From Microbacterium nymphoidis (lineage in GTDB: Bacteria; Actinomycetota; Actinomycetes; Actinomycetales; Microbacteriaceae), in assembly GCF_021044885.1 (NCBI RefSeq), contig NZ_JAJNOD010000001.1:744001-808000 (forward strand): 64,000 nucleotides of DNA, written 5' to 3'. A program made the translations under genes and the position numbers. Below are positions 1-9,500 of this stretch, one piece after another. How positions within the stretch are numbered: position 1 is the stretch's first letter; every line of letters starts with the position of its first letter. The notes beneath the pieces were generated by a model that ran no database searches, was not told the origin of the DNA, and saw only the letters and a list, made by a program, of their open reading frames with translations.

Positions 1-1743
1 GCCTCCCTTCGAGTCGGAGCCGTTTCGGGCGGCGAGCGCCTCCGCTTGCTTGCGTTCGGCGATGGTCTGCCGGCGCGCGGCCTCACCCCTGCTCTTCGCG
101 TCGCGCGCGGCCTTGCCACGCACGGAGGTGGTGGTCTCAACCGCCTTGAACTGCGCGCGTCCCGCGTACACGGCGCCCAGCGCCTCGGAGTTCATGCCCG
201 AAAGGGTGTGACCGTTGCCGAAGAACCGGGTGCGGGCCAGCAGTTGCATGACGGGGTGCGTAAAGAGCACGAAGATCAGGATGTCGATCAGAGTGGTCAG
301 ACCGAGCGTGAACGCGAAGCCCTTCACCGTGGCGTCGGCGAGGATGTACAGCACCACGGCGCAGAGGATGTTGATCGACTTCGAGATGTAGATGGTCCGC
401 TTGGCGCGGTCCCAGCCGTCCTCCACGGCGGCGGTGACGGACTTGCCGTCTCGCAGCTCGTCTCGGATGCGTTCGAAGTAGACGATGAACGAGTCCGCTG
501 TGAATCCGATCGTGACGATCAGACCCGCCACACCGGCCAGCGAGAGGCGGAAGCCCATGCGCCAGGCCAGGATGCACAGCACGATGTAGGTGATCACGGC
601 CATCACGGCCAGCGATGCGATGATCACGAAGCCGAGAGCGCGGTAGGACAGCAGGGAGTACAGCGCGACGAGGCCGAGACCGATGAGGGCGGCGATCAGG
701 CCGATCTGCAGCTGCTGCGTGCCGAGCGTGGCCGAAATGACCTGGTTCGACTGGACGCTGAACGACAGCGGCAGCGCACCGAACTTCAGCTGGTCGGCGA
801 GGACTTTGGAGGTCTCCTGGGTGAAGGTGCCCGAGATCTGGGGGCGGCCGTCGGAGATGATTCCGTTCATCGTGGGAGCCGAGATCACTTCACCGTCGAC
901 CACGAAGGCGAAGCGGTTGCGCTGAGTGTCGCCCGCGGTGGTGTATCCGTACAGACGCTTGCTCACCTCGGCGAACTTGCTGGCGCCGTCGCCGTTGAAG
1001 TTCAGCTGGACGATCCAGAGACCGCGCTGCTGGTCGTAGCCGTTGCTGGCGTCGGTGATCTCGTTTCCGGTGAGCTCCACCGGTCCGAGGATGTACTTCT
1101 GCTGCTGGGCGACCGCGACCGGATCGTCCTTGTCGGCCACGTCGCAGGTGACCAGCGGCTGGTCCTTCGGCGCGTTCGAGAGGTCGGCCGGCTTGGAGCA
1201 GTCGTACGCGAGGAACTCGGCCTGCAGCTTCGGCGTGATCCAGCTGTTGTCGGAGCCGTCGGTCGGCGAGGCCGTCGGCGTCGCCTCCAGCGTGGGGTCG
1301 GCCGGATCGGGCGTTGCCTTGCCGTCCTCACCGATGGAGGTCGTTGCGGCGCCGGTGGCGAGCAGCACGGAGCGGAGCTCCATCTGCGCGCTCGATTCGA
1401 TACGGGCCCGCTGCGCGTCATCGAGCTTGCCGGGCACGGCCACCACGATGTTCGAGTTGCCCTCGGTGGTCACCTCGGCCTCACCCACACCGGACGCGTC
1501 GACACGCTGGCGGATGATCGTCACGGCCTGGTTCATCTGCTCGGAGCTCGGCTCACCGCTTTCGGTGTTGGCCTTGAGGATCACCTGCGTACCGCCCTGG
1601 AGGTCCAGCGCGAGCTCAGGCGTCCACGAGCTCTTCTCGAAGGCGTAGACGCCCAGCGAGTTGATGCCGAACAATACGGCGATGATGGCGAGGAGTCCGA
1701 TCAGTGCACGCCATGCGTGCCGGACGGGCGTTGATGTGGCCAC
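1..1743 (-). CDS. secD: Protein translocase subunit SecD (C-terminus cut by window edge)
   Basis: SecD works with SecF and YajC at the SecYEG channel, using proton motive force to complete export of preproteins across the cytoplasmic membrane. 581 codons are visible from a GTG start at 1743, and the frame is still open at base 1. There is one N-terminal membrane segment (residues about 12-34), then the SecD signature LDLQGGTQ at about 46-53, a large extracytoplasmic domain, and a C-terminal block of five hydrophobic segments. The last of these is followed by a basic, Ala-rich tail. It lies 49 bp downstream of yajC on the same strand, the usual yajC-secD(-secF) order, so secF should be just left of the window. 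Family assignment is secure. Confidence 0.95.
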   Translation of the reverse strand, partial: MATSTPVRHAWRALIGLLAIIAVLFGINSLGVYAFEKSSWTPELALDLQGGTQVILKANTESGEPSSEQMNQAVTIIRQRVDASGVGEAEVTTEGNSNIVVAVPGKLDDAQRARIESSAQMELRSVLLATGAATTSIGEDGKATPDPADPTLEATPTASPTDGSDNSWITPKLQAEFLAYDCSKPADLSNAPKDQPLVTCDVADKDDPVAVAQQQKYILGPVELTGNEITDASNGYDQQRGLWIVQLNFNGDGASKFAEVSKRLYGYTTAGDTQRNRFAFVVDGEVISAPTMNGIISDGRPQISGTFTQETSKVLADQLKFGALPLSFSVQSNQVISATLGTQQLQIGLIAALIGLGLVALYSLLSYRALGFVIIASLAVMAVITYIVLCILAWRMGFRLSLAGVAGLIVTIGFTADSFIVYFERIRDELRDGKSVTAAVEDGWDRAKRTIYISKSINILCAVVLYILADATVKGFAFTLGLTTLIDILIFVLFTHPVMQLLARTRFFGNGHTLSGMNSEALGAVYAGRAQFKAVETTTSVRGKAARDAKSRGEAARRQTIAERKQAEALAARNGSDSKGG

Positions 1744-1792
1744 GGAGTCGGGTCAGCTTTCTCGAAACGCCTCAGTCGTTGAGGCGGCGGAA

Positions 1793-2233
1793 TCAGTGCT
1801 TGTCGTTGCCTTCGAGACGGCGGCGCGTCTCCTCAGCGGTCTCGATGCGCGGAGCGTCTTCGCCGTCGGCGGCGGGCGGGGTCAGCGAGGAGGCGTCGTC
1901 CGGGACCTCGACGTCCTCGTAGTGCTCCACCTCAGCAGTCTCGTCGGGCTCGACGTCGGAGGGCGTGATGATGCGCGCGATCGCCTGCGTGTGGACGCGG
2001 ATGACGACGCCGGGCGCGACCTCGATCTGGGCAGGCTCGTCCAGGTCGTCTGCGTTGTAGCTGACGATGGTGCCGAAGATGCCGCCGTTGAGCATCACCT
2101 CGACGCCGGGAACGGTCTGACGCGCCTTGGCCTCCTGCTCCTCCTTCATCTTCTTCATGCGCTTGCGCGAGTTCCAGAACATGAAGACGACGAGCGCCGC
2201 AAGGACGACGAGCAGAAGAATGTCCATGGGCAT
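1793..2233 (-). CDS. yajC: Preprotein translocase subunit YajC
   Basis: Small membrane protein that associates with SecDF. The 146-residue product has one N-terminal membrane helix (about residues 4-20, starting MDILLLVVLAAL), a basic stretch RKRMKKMKEEQ, and a compact domain containing VMLNGGIFGTIVS, which matches the YajC core. The C-terminal 50 residues are an acidic, Pro/Ala-rich extension longer than in proteobacterial YajC but common in actinobacteria. The neighbouring secD and ruvB give the conserved ruvCAB-yajC-secD order. The start could be the ATG at 2233 or the one two codons downstream. Confidence 0.9.
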   Translation of the reverse strand: MPMDILLLVVLAALVVFMFWNSRKRMKKMKEEQEAKARQTVPGVEVMLNGGIFGTIVSYNADDLDEPAQIEVAPGVVIRVHTQAIARIITPSDVEPDETAEVEHYEDVEVPDDASSLTPPAADGEDAPRIETAEETRRRLEGNDKH

Positions 2234-2305
2234 GAGGCAGACAACCTTTCGGGGTGGGGTGCGCGAGGCGCGAAGAGGAGACCCGGAGGTCTTCAGCGAT
2301 TATAG

Positions 2306-2540
2306 GTCATCGAATCTCAGCGCCACGTCGGCATGCGGGATGCCGAGGTGCAGACAGGCGTGTGCTCCACGAAATCACAAACTCACCCAGGGGATCACAA
2401 GTCATCGAATCTCAGCGCCACGTCGGCATGCGGCATACCCAGGTACAGACAGGCGGGTCCTCCACGAAATCACAAACTCACCCACGGGATCACAAGTCAT
2501 CGAATCTCAGCGCCACGTCGGCATGCGGGATGCCGAGGTG
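2306..2540 (-). repeat. Three tandem copies of the ruvB 3' end, period 95 bp
   Basis: A 33-bp sequence is identical at 2306-2338, 2401-2433 and 2496-2528, exactly 95 bp apart. The copy at 2496 is the real end of ruvB. The other two lie downstream of its stop. Each unit is about 45 bp of ruvB tail plus about 50 bp of unrelated spacer. All three tails still read as the RuvB C-terminus (...[10 protein letters not shown] stop). The most distal copy ends CTA-TAA and the two others TTG-TGA, and the middle copy differs from the gene at three successive third codon positions. This looks like footprints of insertions at the gene end rather than simple slippage. Confidence 0.9.
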
Positions 2541-3515
2541 CACATAGGCCTCCGGCGTGGCGATGCGGCCACGGGGCGTGCGTCCCATGAACCCGATGCG
2601 CACGAGATACGGCTCCACGACGCTTTCGATGGTGTCGGGCTCCTCCCCCGCGGCCACCGCGAGGGTGTTCAAGCCCACCGGGCCACCACGGAAGCGCCGC
2701 ACCAGCATGTCGAGGACCGCGCGGTCGAGCCGGTCCAGGCCGATCGGGTCGACGTCGTAGAGCTCGAGCGCCGCGCGGACGGCGGCGACGTCCGCGGTGT
2801 CGGAGTTCACCAGAAGATAGTCACGCACACGGCGCAGCAGACGGTTGGCGATACGCGGGGTGCCACGGGAGCGGCGGGCGATCTCCCCGAGCGCCTGACT
2901 CGACAGCTCGACGCCGAGCACCAGCGCCGATCGCTCGACGACCTGTTCCAGCTCGGCGGCGTCGTAGTACTCGAGATGCGCCGTGAAACCGAAGCGGTCA
3001 CGCAGTGGGTTGGGGAGCATTCCCGATCTCGTGGTCGCTCCCACGAGAGTGAACGGTGCGAGCTCCAGCGGGATGCTGGTGGCTCCGGCACCCTTGCCCA
3101 CCATGATGTCGATCCGGAAGTCCTCCATCGCGAGGTACAGCATCTCTTCCGCGGAGCGTGCCATGCGGTGGATCTCATCGATGAAGAGCACCTCTCCCGG
3201 CATGAGGCTCGAGAGCAGGGCCGCCAGGTCACCGGCATGCTGGATCGCGGGTCCGCTCGACATGCGCAATGGCCGGCCGCTCTCGTGCGCGATGATCATG
3301 GCCAGCGTGGTCTTGCCGAGCCCGGGAGGGCCCGACATCAGGATGTGGTCGGCCGACCGCTGCTGGATGCGCGCGGCCTCCAGGAGGAGCTGCAGCTGGT
3401 CGCGGACCTTCTGCTGACCGATGAACGCCTCAAGCGACTGCGGCCGCAGTGCACCCTCGATCGCGAGTTCGGTGGCGTCCTGTGGTGCCGCATCCAGCGG
3501 GAATTCGTCAGCCAC
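2490..3515 (-). CDS. ruvB: Holliday junction branch migration ATPase RuvB
   Basis: Hexameric AAA+ motor that drives Holliday junction branch migration with RuvA during recombinational repair. The product is 341 aa, the normal family length. Walker A is GPPGLGKT at residues 62-69, Walker B is LFIDEIHR, and the sensor motif is VGATTRSG. The C-terminal winged-helix region contains [15 protein letters not shown]. The GTG start at 3515 was chosen because it overlaps the ruvA stop (GTGGCTGA). The longer open frame upstream lies inside ruvA. The stop codon lies at the edge of a tandem array of duplicated ruvB tails. Confidence 0.97.
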   Translation of the reverse strand: MADEFPLDAAPQDATELAIEGALRPQSLEAFIGQQKVRDQLQLLLEAARIQQRSADHILMSGPPGLGKTTLAMIIAHESGRPLRMSSGPAIQHAGDLAALLSSLMPGEVLFIDEIHRMARSAEEMLYLAMEDFRIDIMVGKGAGATSIPLELAPFTLVGATTRSGMLPNPLRDRFGFTAHLEYYDAAELEQVVERSALVLGVELSSQALGEIARRSRGTPRIANRLLRRVRDYLLVNSDTADVAAVRAALELYDVDPIGLDRLDRAVLDMLVRRFRGGPVGLNTLAVAAGEEPDTIESVVEPYLVRIGFMGRTPRGRIATPEAYVHLGIPHADVALRFDDL

Positions 3516-4122
3516 GGGCCGCTCCCGGTCCGAGAGCGGCCAGAGTCCGCCGCAGCAGCGCCTGCACGTTGGAGCGCTCCGACTCCGTGGCGGAGCCGGC
3601 GACCTGCGCCACCGCATCCGCGGCTGTGCGCTCGTTCCACCCGAGACCCGTGAGCGCGGCGACGACCTGCGTGGTGACATCGGGCGCGACGGCGCCTCCC
3701 ACCACAGCTACCGGGGACGGCGGGGCGATCTTGCCCGCCAGCTGCACCGAGATGAGCTTCGCCGTCTTCGGGCCGATGCCGGAAACCTTCCGGAATGGGG
3801 CGTCGTCGTCGTTCGCCACGGCGATCGCGATCTGGTCGACCGTCAGTGCCGAGAGGATGCCGAGCGCTGACTTCGGACCCACGCCGGTGACGCCGATCAA
3901 GATCGTGAACAGTTCCAGTTCCTCGCGCGTGGCGAAGCCGAACAGGCTCAGCGCATCTTCGCGCACCACGAGGTGGGTGTGCAGCGCAATCGTGTCGCCG
4001 CGATGGGTCGTGCGGGCGACATCCGGCGGCACCGCCACCGAGAAGCCGACGCCGCCCACCTCGACGACGAGAGATTCGGAGCCGATGTGGAGCACGGCGC
4101 CACGCAGGGAGGAGATCACCAT
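3508..4122 (-). CDS. ruvA: Holliday junction branch migration protein RuvA
   Basis: RuvA tetramers bind the four-way junction and load RuvB. The 204-aa product starts [13 protein letters not shown], has the OB-fold N-domain, helix-hairpin-helix motifs ([18 protein letters not shown] and [16 protein letters not shown]), and a C-terminal domain III joined by an Ala/Val-rich linker. It overlaps ruvB by 8 bp and lies 49 bp downstream of ruvC, so the three genes form one transcription unit on this strand. Confidence 0.97.
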   Translation of the reverse strand: MVISSLRGAVLHIGSESLVVEVGGVGFSVAVPPDVARTTHRGDTIALHTHLVVREDALSLFGFATREELELFTILIGVTGVGPKSALGILSALTVDQIAIAVANDDDAPFRKVSGIGPKTAKLISVQLAGKIAPPSPVAVVGGAVAPDVTTQVVAALTGLGWNERTAADAVAQVAGSATESERSNVQALLRRTLAALGPGAARG

Positions 4123-4171
4123 CCCACCCTAGCGGGGGCATCGTACAAAGTTTCGAGCGACACTCCCCCGC

Positions 4172-4735
4172 CTATCGGCGGCTGCGCTTCTCGGCCTCGG
4201 CCCAGGCACGCTGAGCCGGAGTGAGCGCACGCTCCGGTGCGCCCGCGGCCACCGGGCCCCCGCGCCAGGCATGGCACAGGGCAATGGCGAGTGCGTCAGC
4301 GGCATCGGCCGGCTGTGGCAGCGCATCCAGGCGGAGGACCCGTGCCACCATGGTCTGCACCTGCAGCTTGTCCGCAGAGCCGTAGCCGGTGATGGCTGCT
4401 TTGACCTCGCTCGGCGTGTGCGTGGCCGTGGGCAGCCCTCGTTCGGCCGCCAGCATGAGAGCCACCCCCGAGGCCTGCGCTGTGCCCATCACCGTGGATC
4501 GGTTCTGCTGAGCGAACACACGCTCGACGGCCACCACGTCGGGCCGATGCGCATCGAGCACCTCCCGGATGCCCGCGGCGATTCGGGCCAGGCGCATTCC
4601 GGGCTGCTCATCCGGGGAGGAACGGACCACCCCCACGTGCACCAGGCGCGCGGAGCGGTCGCGAGCGACATCGACGACGCCGACGCCGCAGCGGGTGAGG
4701 CCGGGGTCGATTCCGAGTACGCGCAGTCCAGACAC
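4172..4735 (-). CDS. ruvC: Crossover junction endodeoxyribonuclease RuvC
   Basis: Resolvase that cuts Holliday junctions symmetrically. The 187-aa product has the RNase H-like fold signature: first catalytic Asp in [12 protein letters not shown] (about residue 10), Glu in [12 protein letters not shown], and the C-terminal Asp pair in [15 protein letters not shown]. These are the four acidic residues expected of RuvC. It is first of ruvC-ruvA-ruvB. A strong hairpin at 4796-4834 separates it from yebC, so the ruv genes probably have their own promoter in the 60 bp upstream. I see no LexA-type box there. Confidence 0.96.
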   Translation of the reverse strand: MSGLRVLGIDPGLTRCGVGVVDVARDRSARLVHVGVVRSSPDEQPGMRLARIAAGIREVLDAHRPDVVAVERVFAQQNRSTVMGTAQASGVALMLAAERGLPTATHTPSEVKAAITGYGSADKLQVQTMVARVLRLDALPQPADAADALAIALCHAWRGGPVAAGAPERALTPAQRAWAEAEKRSRR

Positions 4736-4795
4736 CCGTCCACGCTACGCCGCCCACCACGAGGCGCGCTCCGCACCGCCGACGACACGGAAAAC

Positions 4796-4834
4796 GACGA
4801 AGCCCGCATCCTTTCGGAGGATGCGGGCTTCGTC
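4796..4834 (-). terminator. Intrinsic terminator after yebC
   Basis: Perfect inverted repeat of about 16 bp (GACGAAGCCCGCATCC and its complement) with a short loop. It lies 11 bp beyond the yebC stop and about 60 bp before the ruvC start on the same strand. It probably ends the pdxST-DUF402-yebC transcript. Confidence 0.8.
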
Positions 4835-4845
4835 CTGTGCGTGGC

Positions 4846-5607
4846 TCAGTCCTCGTCGGATTCGAGCTCGGCCTGGACCTCTGCGGAGAGGTCGAAGTTG
4901 CTGTAGACGTTCTGCACGTCGTCGCTGTCCTCCAGAGCGTCGATCAGGCGGAACACCTTGCGGGCGGTCTCCGCGTCGATCTCGACCTTGAGGTTCGGGA
5001 CGAACGCCGCATCGGCCGAGTCGTACTCGATGCCGGCCTCCTGCAGCGCGGTGCGGGTGGCGACCAGATCGGTCGCCTCGGTGATGACCTCGAAGGTGTC
5101 GCCCTCGTTGGTGACCTCCTCGGCACCGGCCTCCAGCGCCGCCATCATCACGTCATCCTCGGTGGTGCCCTCGGCAGGAACCACGATCACGCCCTTGCGC
5201 GAGAAGTTGTATGCGACAGAGCCCGGGTCGGCCATGTTTCCGCCGTTGCGCGACATGGCCGTGCGCACCTCGGCTGCGGCACGGTTCTTGTTGTCGGTCA
5301 GACACTCGATGAGAAGCGCCACGCCGTTGGGGCCGTAGCCCTCGTACATGATCGAGGTGTACTCGACCGATTCGCCGCCGATCCCGGCGCCGCGCTTGAT
5401 GGCGCGGTCGATGTTGTCCTTCGGGACCGAGGTCTTCTTCGCCTTGAGGACGGCGTCGAACAGTGTCGGGTTACCGGCGAGGTCGGCTCCGCCGAGCTTC
5501 GCCGCGACCTCGATGTTCTTGATGAGCTTGGCCCACGACTTCGCACGACGCGCGTCAATGACGGCCTTCTTGTGCTTGGTGGTGGCCCACTTGGAATGCC
5601 CTGACAT
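4846..5607 (-). CDS. yebC: YebC/PmpR family protein (TACO1-like)
   Basis: 253-aa member of the YebC/PmpR/TACO1 family, now tied mainly to translation of polyproline-type stalling sequences, with some members described as transcriptional regulators. The family start [21 protein letters not shown] is intact, as are the core blocks [11 protein letters not shown] and [22 protein letters not shown], and the acidic C-terminal tail. The length is normal. It lies between the pyridoxal synthase genes and ruvCAB as in most actinobacteria. Function in this organism is inferred from the family. Confidence 0.93.
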   Translation of the reverse strand: MSGHSKWATTKHKKAVIDARRAKSWAKLIKNIEVAAKLGGADLAGNPTLFDAVLKAKKTSVPKDNIDRAIKRGAGIGGESVEYTSIMYEGYGPNGVALLIECLTDNKNRAAAEVRTAMSRNGGNMADPGSVAYNFSRKGVIVVPAEGTTEDDVMMAALEAGAEEVTNEGDTFEVITEATDLVATRTALQEAGIEYDSADAAFVPNLKVEIDAETARKVFRLIDALEDSDDVQNVYSNFDLSAEVQAELESDED

Positions 5608-5682
5608 ATGTCTCCCGCTCGTTTCGCGCGTTTTGCGCCCTCAAGTCTACGCGTTTTCGAGTCCCGACCTGCGGAACCCGCT

Positions 5683-6573
5683 TCAGCCCTCGCCGCTGGT
5701 GCGCCCCGATCGCGCTCGCGCCGCCGCGATCGAGGCCGATTCGGGGAGCCGGACCGGCACATCCATCTCGACGTCCGGGACCCAGATCCCCCATCCCTCG
5801 TCCAGGGGCCACGCGCCGTCCGCGATGAACTGCTCGTGCGCGAGATCGGCGAGAGCGCGCACCGCGTCCGCCTGTTCCGGGGTGAACCTGCCCTGCTGCA
5901 CGGCCTCCACGAGTTCGTCCGCATCCTTCAGCCAGACGTCTTCGGTGCCGACGTGCTCCGCGTCGATCCAGAGGTCCAGCACCAGGTCGCGGGTGAACAC
6001 TGCGCCGGTCCCGTCGTCGTCCACCGCGCGACGGTGCGGGAGCTCGAGGTTGACATATACGCCATCGGCCGAGCCGTCCGCTCCGCGGAAGAACCACAGC
6101 GACCACGGCATGCCGGTCGGCGCCACGCGCACCACCCCCGGTCCGCGCCAGGTGGACTCCTGCATCCGCCACGGCACGCTGAAGCGCTCGTCGATGGGAA
6201 CGTCCCGCACCCGCCTCCCGTCCGCCGGAGCCGCCTCCAGCCGTGCGGAGCCGGACGGGATCCACACCACGAGCGCTCTTTCGTCGTCGCGGATCACTCG
6301 TACGGCCTCGATGTAGCGGTCGTAGCGCCACAGGATGCTCTCCCCGGTCCGGAACCGCGGGGCGTTCTCCTCCCCCGACACAACCGAATCGTGGGCCAGC
6401 GGGTCGGCATGAGCGTCCAGATCTCGGTCGCGCCGCAGGCGGATGAGGGCTTCGGCCAGCGTGATCGGCGACTCGGCGATCTGCTGCCACCCCTCACCAC
6501 GGCGCCCGACGAGCTGCATGCGGCCGCCGCTGGCGCTGACGTCCACGGATCCGATGGAAAGTCGCATCCTCAC
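5683..6573 (-). CDS. DUF402 domain protein (FomD-like fold)
   Basis: 296-aa soluble protein whose C-terminal part, from about residue 60, matches the DUF402 family. Diagnostic blocks are ESILWRYDRYIEAVRVI, MPWSLWFFRGADG, VYVNLELPHRR, DLVLDLWID and the Asp/Glu-rich segment around EDVWLKDADELVEAV. DUF402 proteins share a fold with nucleotide/phosphoester-acting enzymes such as FomD, but the substrate here cannot be told. The N-terminal 60 residues are not recognised. It starts 3 bp after the pdxT stop, so it is co-transcribed with pdxS-pdxT. Confidence 0.75.
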   Translation of the reverse strand: MRMRLSIGSVDVSASGGRMQLVGRRGEGWQQIAESPITLAEALIRLRRDRDLDAHADPLAHDSVVSGEENAPRFRTGESILWRYDRYIEAVRVIRDDERALVVWIPSGSARLEAAPADGRRVRDVPIDERFSVPWRMQESTWRGPGVVRVAPTGMPWSLWFFRGADGSADGVYVNLELPHRRAVDDDGTGAVFTRDLVLDLWIDAEHVGTEDVWLKDADELVEAVQQGRFTPEQADAVRALADLAHEQFIADGAWPLDEGWGIWVPDVEMDVPVRLPESASIAAARARSGRTSGEG

Positions 6574-6576
6574 ACG

Positions 6577-7161
6577 CTAACCGCCGCGGTTCGCGATCCC
6601 CGCGAGGAACTGCCGATGGATCCGATCATCGCCGGTGACCTCCGGATGGAAGGACAGCCCGGTCACCGATCCCTGGCGAACCCCGACGATGGCACCGCGC
6701 GTGCGCGCGATGACCTCCACCGACGGAGCGTGGGAGACGACGATGGGTGCGCGGATGAACGAGACGTCGACCTCCCCCTCGACTCCCGCGACGGGGATCG
6801 ATGCGTCGAACGAATCCCGCTGCGACCCGAACGCGTTACGACGCACGGTCACGTCCAGGCCGCCGAACGTCTGCTGACCCGGTGCCGGATTCTCCACCTG
6901 CTCGGCCAAGAGGATGAGGCCAGCACAAGTGCCGAGCGCCGGAAGACCGGAGCGGATCGCGAGACGGAGCGGATCGGCCAGCCCGAGGGACCGGGCTAGC
7001 CGGTCGATCACGCTCGATTCCCCACCGGGGATCACCAGCCCGTCGAGCCCCGTCAGATCGCTCGCCTTCTTGACGAGACGGACCGTCGCTCCGAGTCCCT
7101 GCAGCATCGTCGCGTGCTCGCGCACGCCACCCTGCAGGGCCAGCACCCCGATGGTGGTCAT
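6577..7161 (-). CDS. pdxT: Pyridoxal 5'-phosphate synthase glutaminase subunit PdxT
   Basis: Class I glutamine amidotransferase that releases ammonia from glutamine and feeds it to PdxS. The 194-aa product has the family start IGVLALQGGVREHATML, the PGGESS loop, the nucleophile Cys in LGTCAGLILLA, and the His-Glu pair in LSFHPEVTGD, so the catalytic triad is complete. The ATG at 7161 was preferred over an upstream in-frame start because it begins the conserved first strand. It is 13 bp downstream of pdxS. Confidence 0.96.
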   Translation of the reverse strand: MTTIGVLALQGGVREHATMLQGLGATVRLVKKASDLTGLDGLVIPGGESSVIDRLARSLGLADPLRLAIRSGLPALGTCAGLILLAEQVENPAPGQQTFGGLDVTVRRNAFGSQRDSFDASIPVAGVEGEVDVSFIRAPIVVSHAPSVEVIARTRGAIVGVRQGSVTGLSFHPEVTGDDRIHRQFLAGIANRGG

Positions 7162-7174
7162 CGCGTCTCCCGCT

Positions 7175-8065
7175 TCACCAGCCGCGCTCGGCCAAACGAT
7201 GCGGTGCGGGCACGTCCGCGACGTTGATGCCGACCATCGCCTCACCGAGGCCGCGGGACACCTGTGCAATGAGGGCGGCGTCTTCGAACGAGGTCGTGGC
7301 CTTCACGATGGCGGCCGCGCGCGCAGCGGGGTTACCGGACTTGAAGATGCCGGAGCCCACGAACACGCCATCCGCGCCGAGCTGCATCATCATCGCGGCG
7401 TCGGCCGGCGTGGCCACGCCTCCGGCGACGAACATGACGACGGGAAGCGACCCGGTCTCCGCGACCTCGCGCACCAGGTCGTACGGGGCCTGCAGTTCCT
7501 TGGCGGCGACGTACAGCTCGTCAGTGGTCTTGGCCTTCAGCGCGTTGATCTCCGCGGTGATCGTGCGGATGTGACGCGTCGCCTCCGAAACGTCTCCGGT
7601 TCCTGCTTCGCCCTTCGAGCGGATCATGGCGGCGCCTTCGGTGATGCGACGCAGCGCCTCACCCAGATTGGTGGCACCGCACACGAAGGGCACCTCGAAG
7701 TTCCACTTGTCGATGTGATTGACGTAGTCGGCCGGCGAGAGCACCTCCGACTCGTCGACGTAGTCCACGCCGAGGCTCTGGAGCACCTGCGCCTCCACGA
7801 AGTGACCGATACGGGCCTTCGCCATCACGGGGATCGACACGGCCGCCTGGATGTCGGTGATCAGGTCGGGATCGCTCATGCGTGCCACCCCGCCCTGGGC
7901 CCGGATGTCGGCCGGCACCCGCTCCAGCGCCATGACCGCGCTCGCGCCGGCGTCCTCCGCGATGCGGGCCTGCTCCGCGGTGACGACGTCCATGATGACG
8001 CCGCCCTTCAGCATCTCGGCGAGACCTCGCTTCACGCGAGTGGTTGCCGTGCGATTCTCGGTCAT
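7175..8065 (-). CDS. pdxS: Pyridoxal 5'-phosphate synthase lyase subunit PdxS
   Basis: Builds PLP from ribose 5-phosphate, glyceraldehyde 3-phosphate and ammonia supplied by PdxT (deoxyxylulose-independent route). The 296-aa product shows the very conserved blocks [48 protein letters not shown], and [15 protein letters not shown]. The Lys residues that carry the reaction intermediates lie in these blocks. The start at 8065 begins the family N-terminus. The longer frame upstream would read through the promoter region. It is divergent from a MocR-type regulator that very likely controls it. Confidence 0.97.
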   Translation of the reverse strand: MTENRTATTRVKRGLAEMLKGGVIMDVVTAEQARIAEDAGASAVMALERVPADIRAQGGVARMSDPDLITDIQAAVSIPVMAKARIGHFVEAQVLQSLGVDYVDESEVLSPADYVNHIDKWNFEVPFVCGATNLGEALRRITEGAAMIRSKGEAGTGDVSEATRHIRTITAEINALKAKTTDELYVAAKELQAPYDLVREVAETGSLPVVMFVAGGVATPADAAMMMQLGADGVFVGSGIFKSGNPAARAAAIVKATTSFEDAALIAQVSRGLGEAMVGINVADVPAPHRLAERGW

Positions 8066-8116
8066 GGGGGCTCCTCTCGCGGCGCCTCTCGCCGCACGAT
8101 CAAGACAATACACGTT

Positions 8117-8130
8117 TTGACCTAGGCCAA
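8117..8130. promoter_or_regulatory. Candidate operator between pdxS and its regulator
   Basis: TTGACCTAGGCCAA is a near-perfect 14-bp palindrome (one mismatched pair) in the 100-bp divergent region between pdxS and the MocR-type gene. Its position suggests an operator for that regulator. The motif was judged by eye and does not match a published PdxR site that I know. Confidence 0.4.
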
Positions 8131-8165
8131 TACGTCGATGGTGGCCGGACGATAGGATCGAGCCG

Positions 8166-9488
8166 ATGGACGACCACTTCAGCGGCCTGCAGGGAACCAC
8201 GGCAGCCGAGCTCGCAGACGAGCTGCGCACGCTCATCGAGCGCGGGACGCTCGCTCCCGGCGTCGCGCTCCCCCCGGTGCGGGCGCTCGCTGACCTCCTC
8301 GGAATGAACCGCAACACGGTCGTCGCGGCCTACCGCCAGCTGGCTGGCGGCGGACTCGTGGAGTCTCGTGGCCGGGCGGGCACTCGCGTCACCGGCACCG
8401 CACGTTCCGCTCAGGAGGGATTCGCGCCCGACAGCGTGCTGCGTGACATCGGGTCGGGAAACCCCGACCCGGGCCGCATCCCCGACCCGTCACACGCCCT
8501 CGCACACGCGGTCGGTCGCCCGATCCTGTACGGCGAAGCCGTGGTCGATCCCGATCTCGAACGCTGGGCGCGCGAGTGGATGGGATCCGACCTGCAGCCC
8601 AGCGATTTCGCACTCACCATCACGAGCGGGGCGGTGGATGCCGTGGAACGCCTGCTCGCCCAGGCCCTCGTGCGTGACGACGCCGTCGCCCTGGAGGACC
8701 CGTGCTTCCTCGCCAGCATTCACACCGTGCGCCTCGGCGGCTACCGCGCCATCGCGGTGCCCGTAGACGATGAAGGGATGACCGTCTCGGGATTGCGTGC
8801 AGCCCTGGACGCGGGCGTCCGGGCCATCGTGGTCACGCCCCGGGCTCAGAACCCCACGGGGGCGAGTCTCTCCCCCGACCGTGCTGCCGCTCTGCGCGCC
8901 GTGCTGGCAGATCATCCTTATGTGCTGATCGTCGAGGACGACCACTTCTCGATGCTGTCTCGCACGCCCTATGAGTCACTGATCGGACCAGGACATCGCC
9001 GTTTCGCCCTCGTCCGCTCCATGTCGAAGTTCCTCGGCCCCGACATGTGCCTGGCCGTCACCGCCTCAGATCCGGACACGGCCGCGCGTCTGGGCCTGCG
9101 TCTCAGCCCGGGAACCACCTGGGTGAGCCACATCCTCCAGCGGCTGGTGGTGGGGCTGGTGACGAATCCCGACGTTCTCGCCGAGATCCACGCCGCAGCC
9201 GCCCACTACGCCGCTCGCAACAGCGCCTTCGCCGATGCTGCGGTGTCCGCCGGTCTTCCGGTGGCCGCGTCGGACGGGCTGAACGTCTGGCTCCCCCTTC
9301 CGGTGCCCGCTCGCGCGGCGGCCGAGCAGCTGATGCGCCGCGGCTGGCTGGCGCGCACGGGGGACGAGTTCCGCCTCGTGCCCGACGCGCCGTCGCACCA
9401 CCTCCGTCTCACGGTGCACGAGCTCGATCGCGATGAGCGAGCTGCACTCATCTCCGATCTCGTCTCAGCCATCGCTGCGGCGAGCTGA
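8166..9488 (+). CDS. pdxR: PdxR-like MocR regulator (GntR HTH fused to aminotransferase fold)
   Basis: 440-aa regulator. Residues about 10-75 are a GntR winged helix ([47 protein letters not shown]). The rest is a class I aminotransferase-like domain with the PLP-lysine region [14 protein letters not shown] and the proline/asparagine block [13 protein letters not shown]. MocR proteins sense PLP. This one is divergent from pdxST, as in Corynebacterium and Listeria where PdxR activates pdxST. The gene symbol rests on this context. A downstream LysE-type transporter gene starts 12 bp after the stop. Confidence 0.85.
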   Translation: MDDHFSGLQGTTAAELADELRTLIERGTLAPGVALPPVRALADLLGMNRNTVVAAYRQLAGGGLVESRGRAGTRVTGTARSAQEGFAPDSVLRDIGSGNPDPGRIPDPSHALAHAVGRPILYGEAVVDPDLERWAREWMGSDLQPSDFALTITSGAVDAVERLLAQALVRDDAVALEDPCFLASIHTVRLGGYRAIAVPVDDEGMTVSGLRAALDAGVRAIVVTPRAQNPTGASLSPDRAAALRAVLADHPYVLIVEDDHFSMLSRTPYESLIGPGHRRFALVRSMSKFLGPDMCLAVTASDPDTAARLGLRLSPGTTWVSHILQRLVVGLVTNPDVLAEIHAAAAHYAARNSAFADAAVSAGLPVAASDGLNVWLPLPVPARAAAEQLMRRGWLARTGDEFRLVPDAPSHHLRLTVHELDRDERAALISDLVSAIAAAS

Positions 9489-9500
9489 ACGGACCCCGAC

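Noticed and set aside
46..1734. Long + strand open frame of 562 codons opposite secD
   Set aside because: It is antisense to a secure secD gene and arises from GC-rich codon bias; the composition is Arg/Gly/Val/Asp-rich with no domain.
2306..2540. Evenly spaced repeats that could suggest a small CRISPR array
   Set aside because: The repeats are copies of the ruvB 3' end, the spacers are nearly identical to each other, and no cas gene is near.
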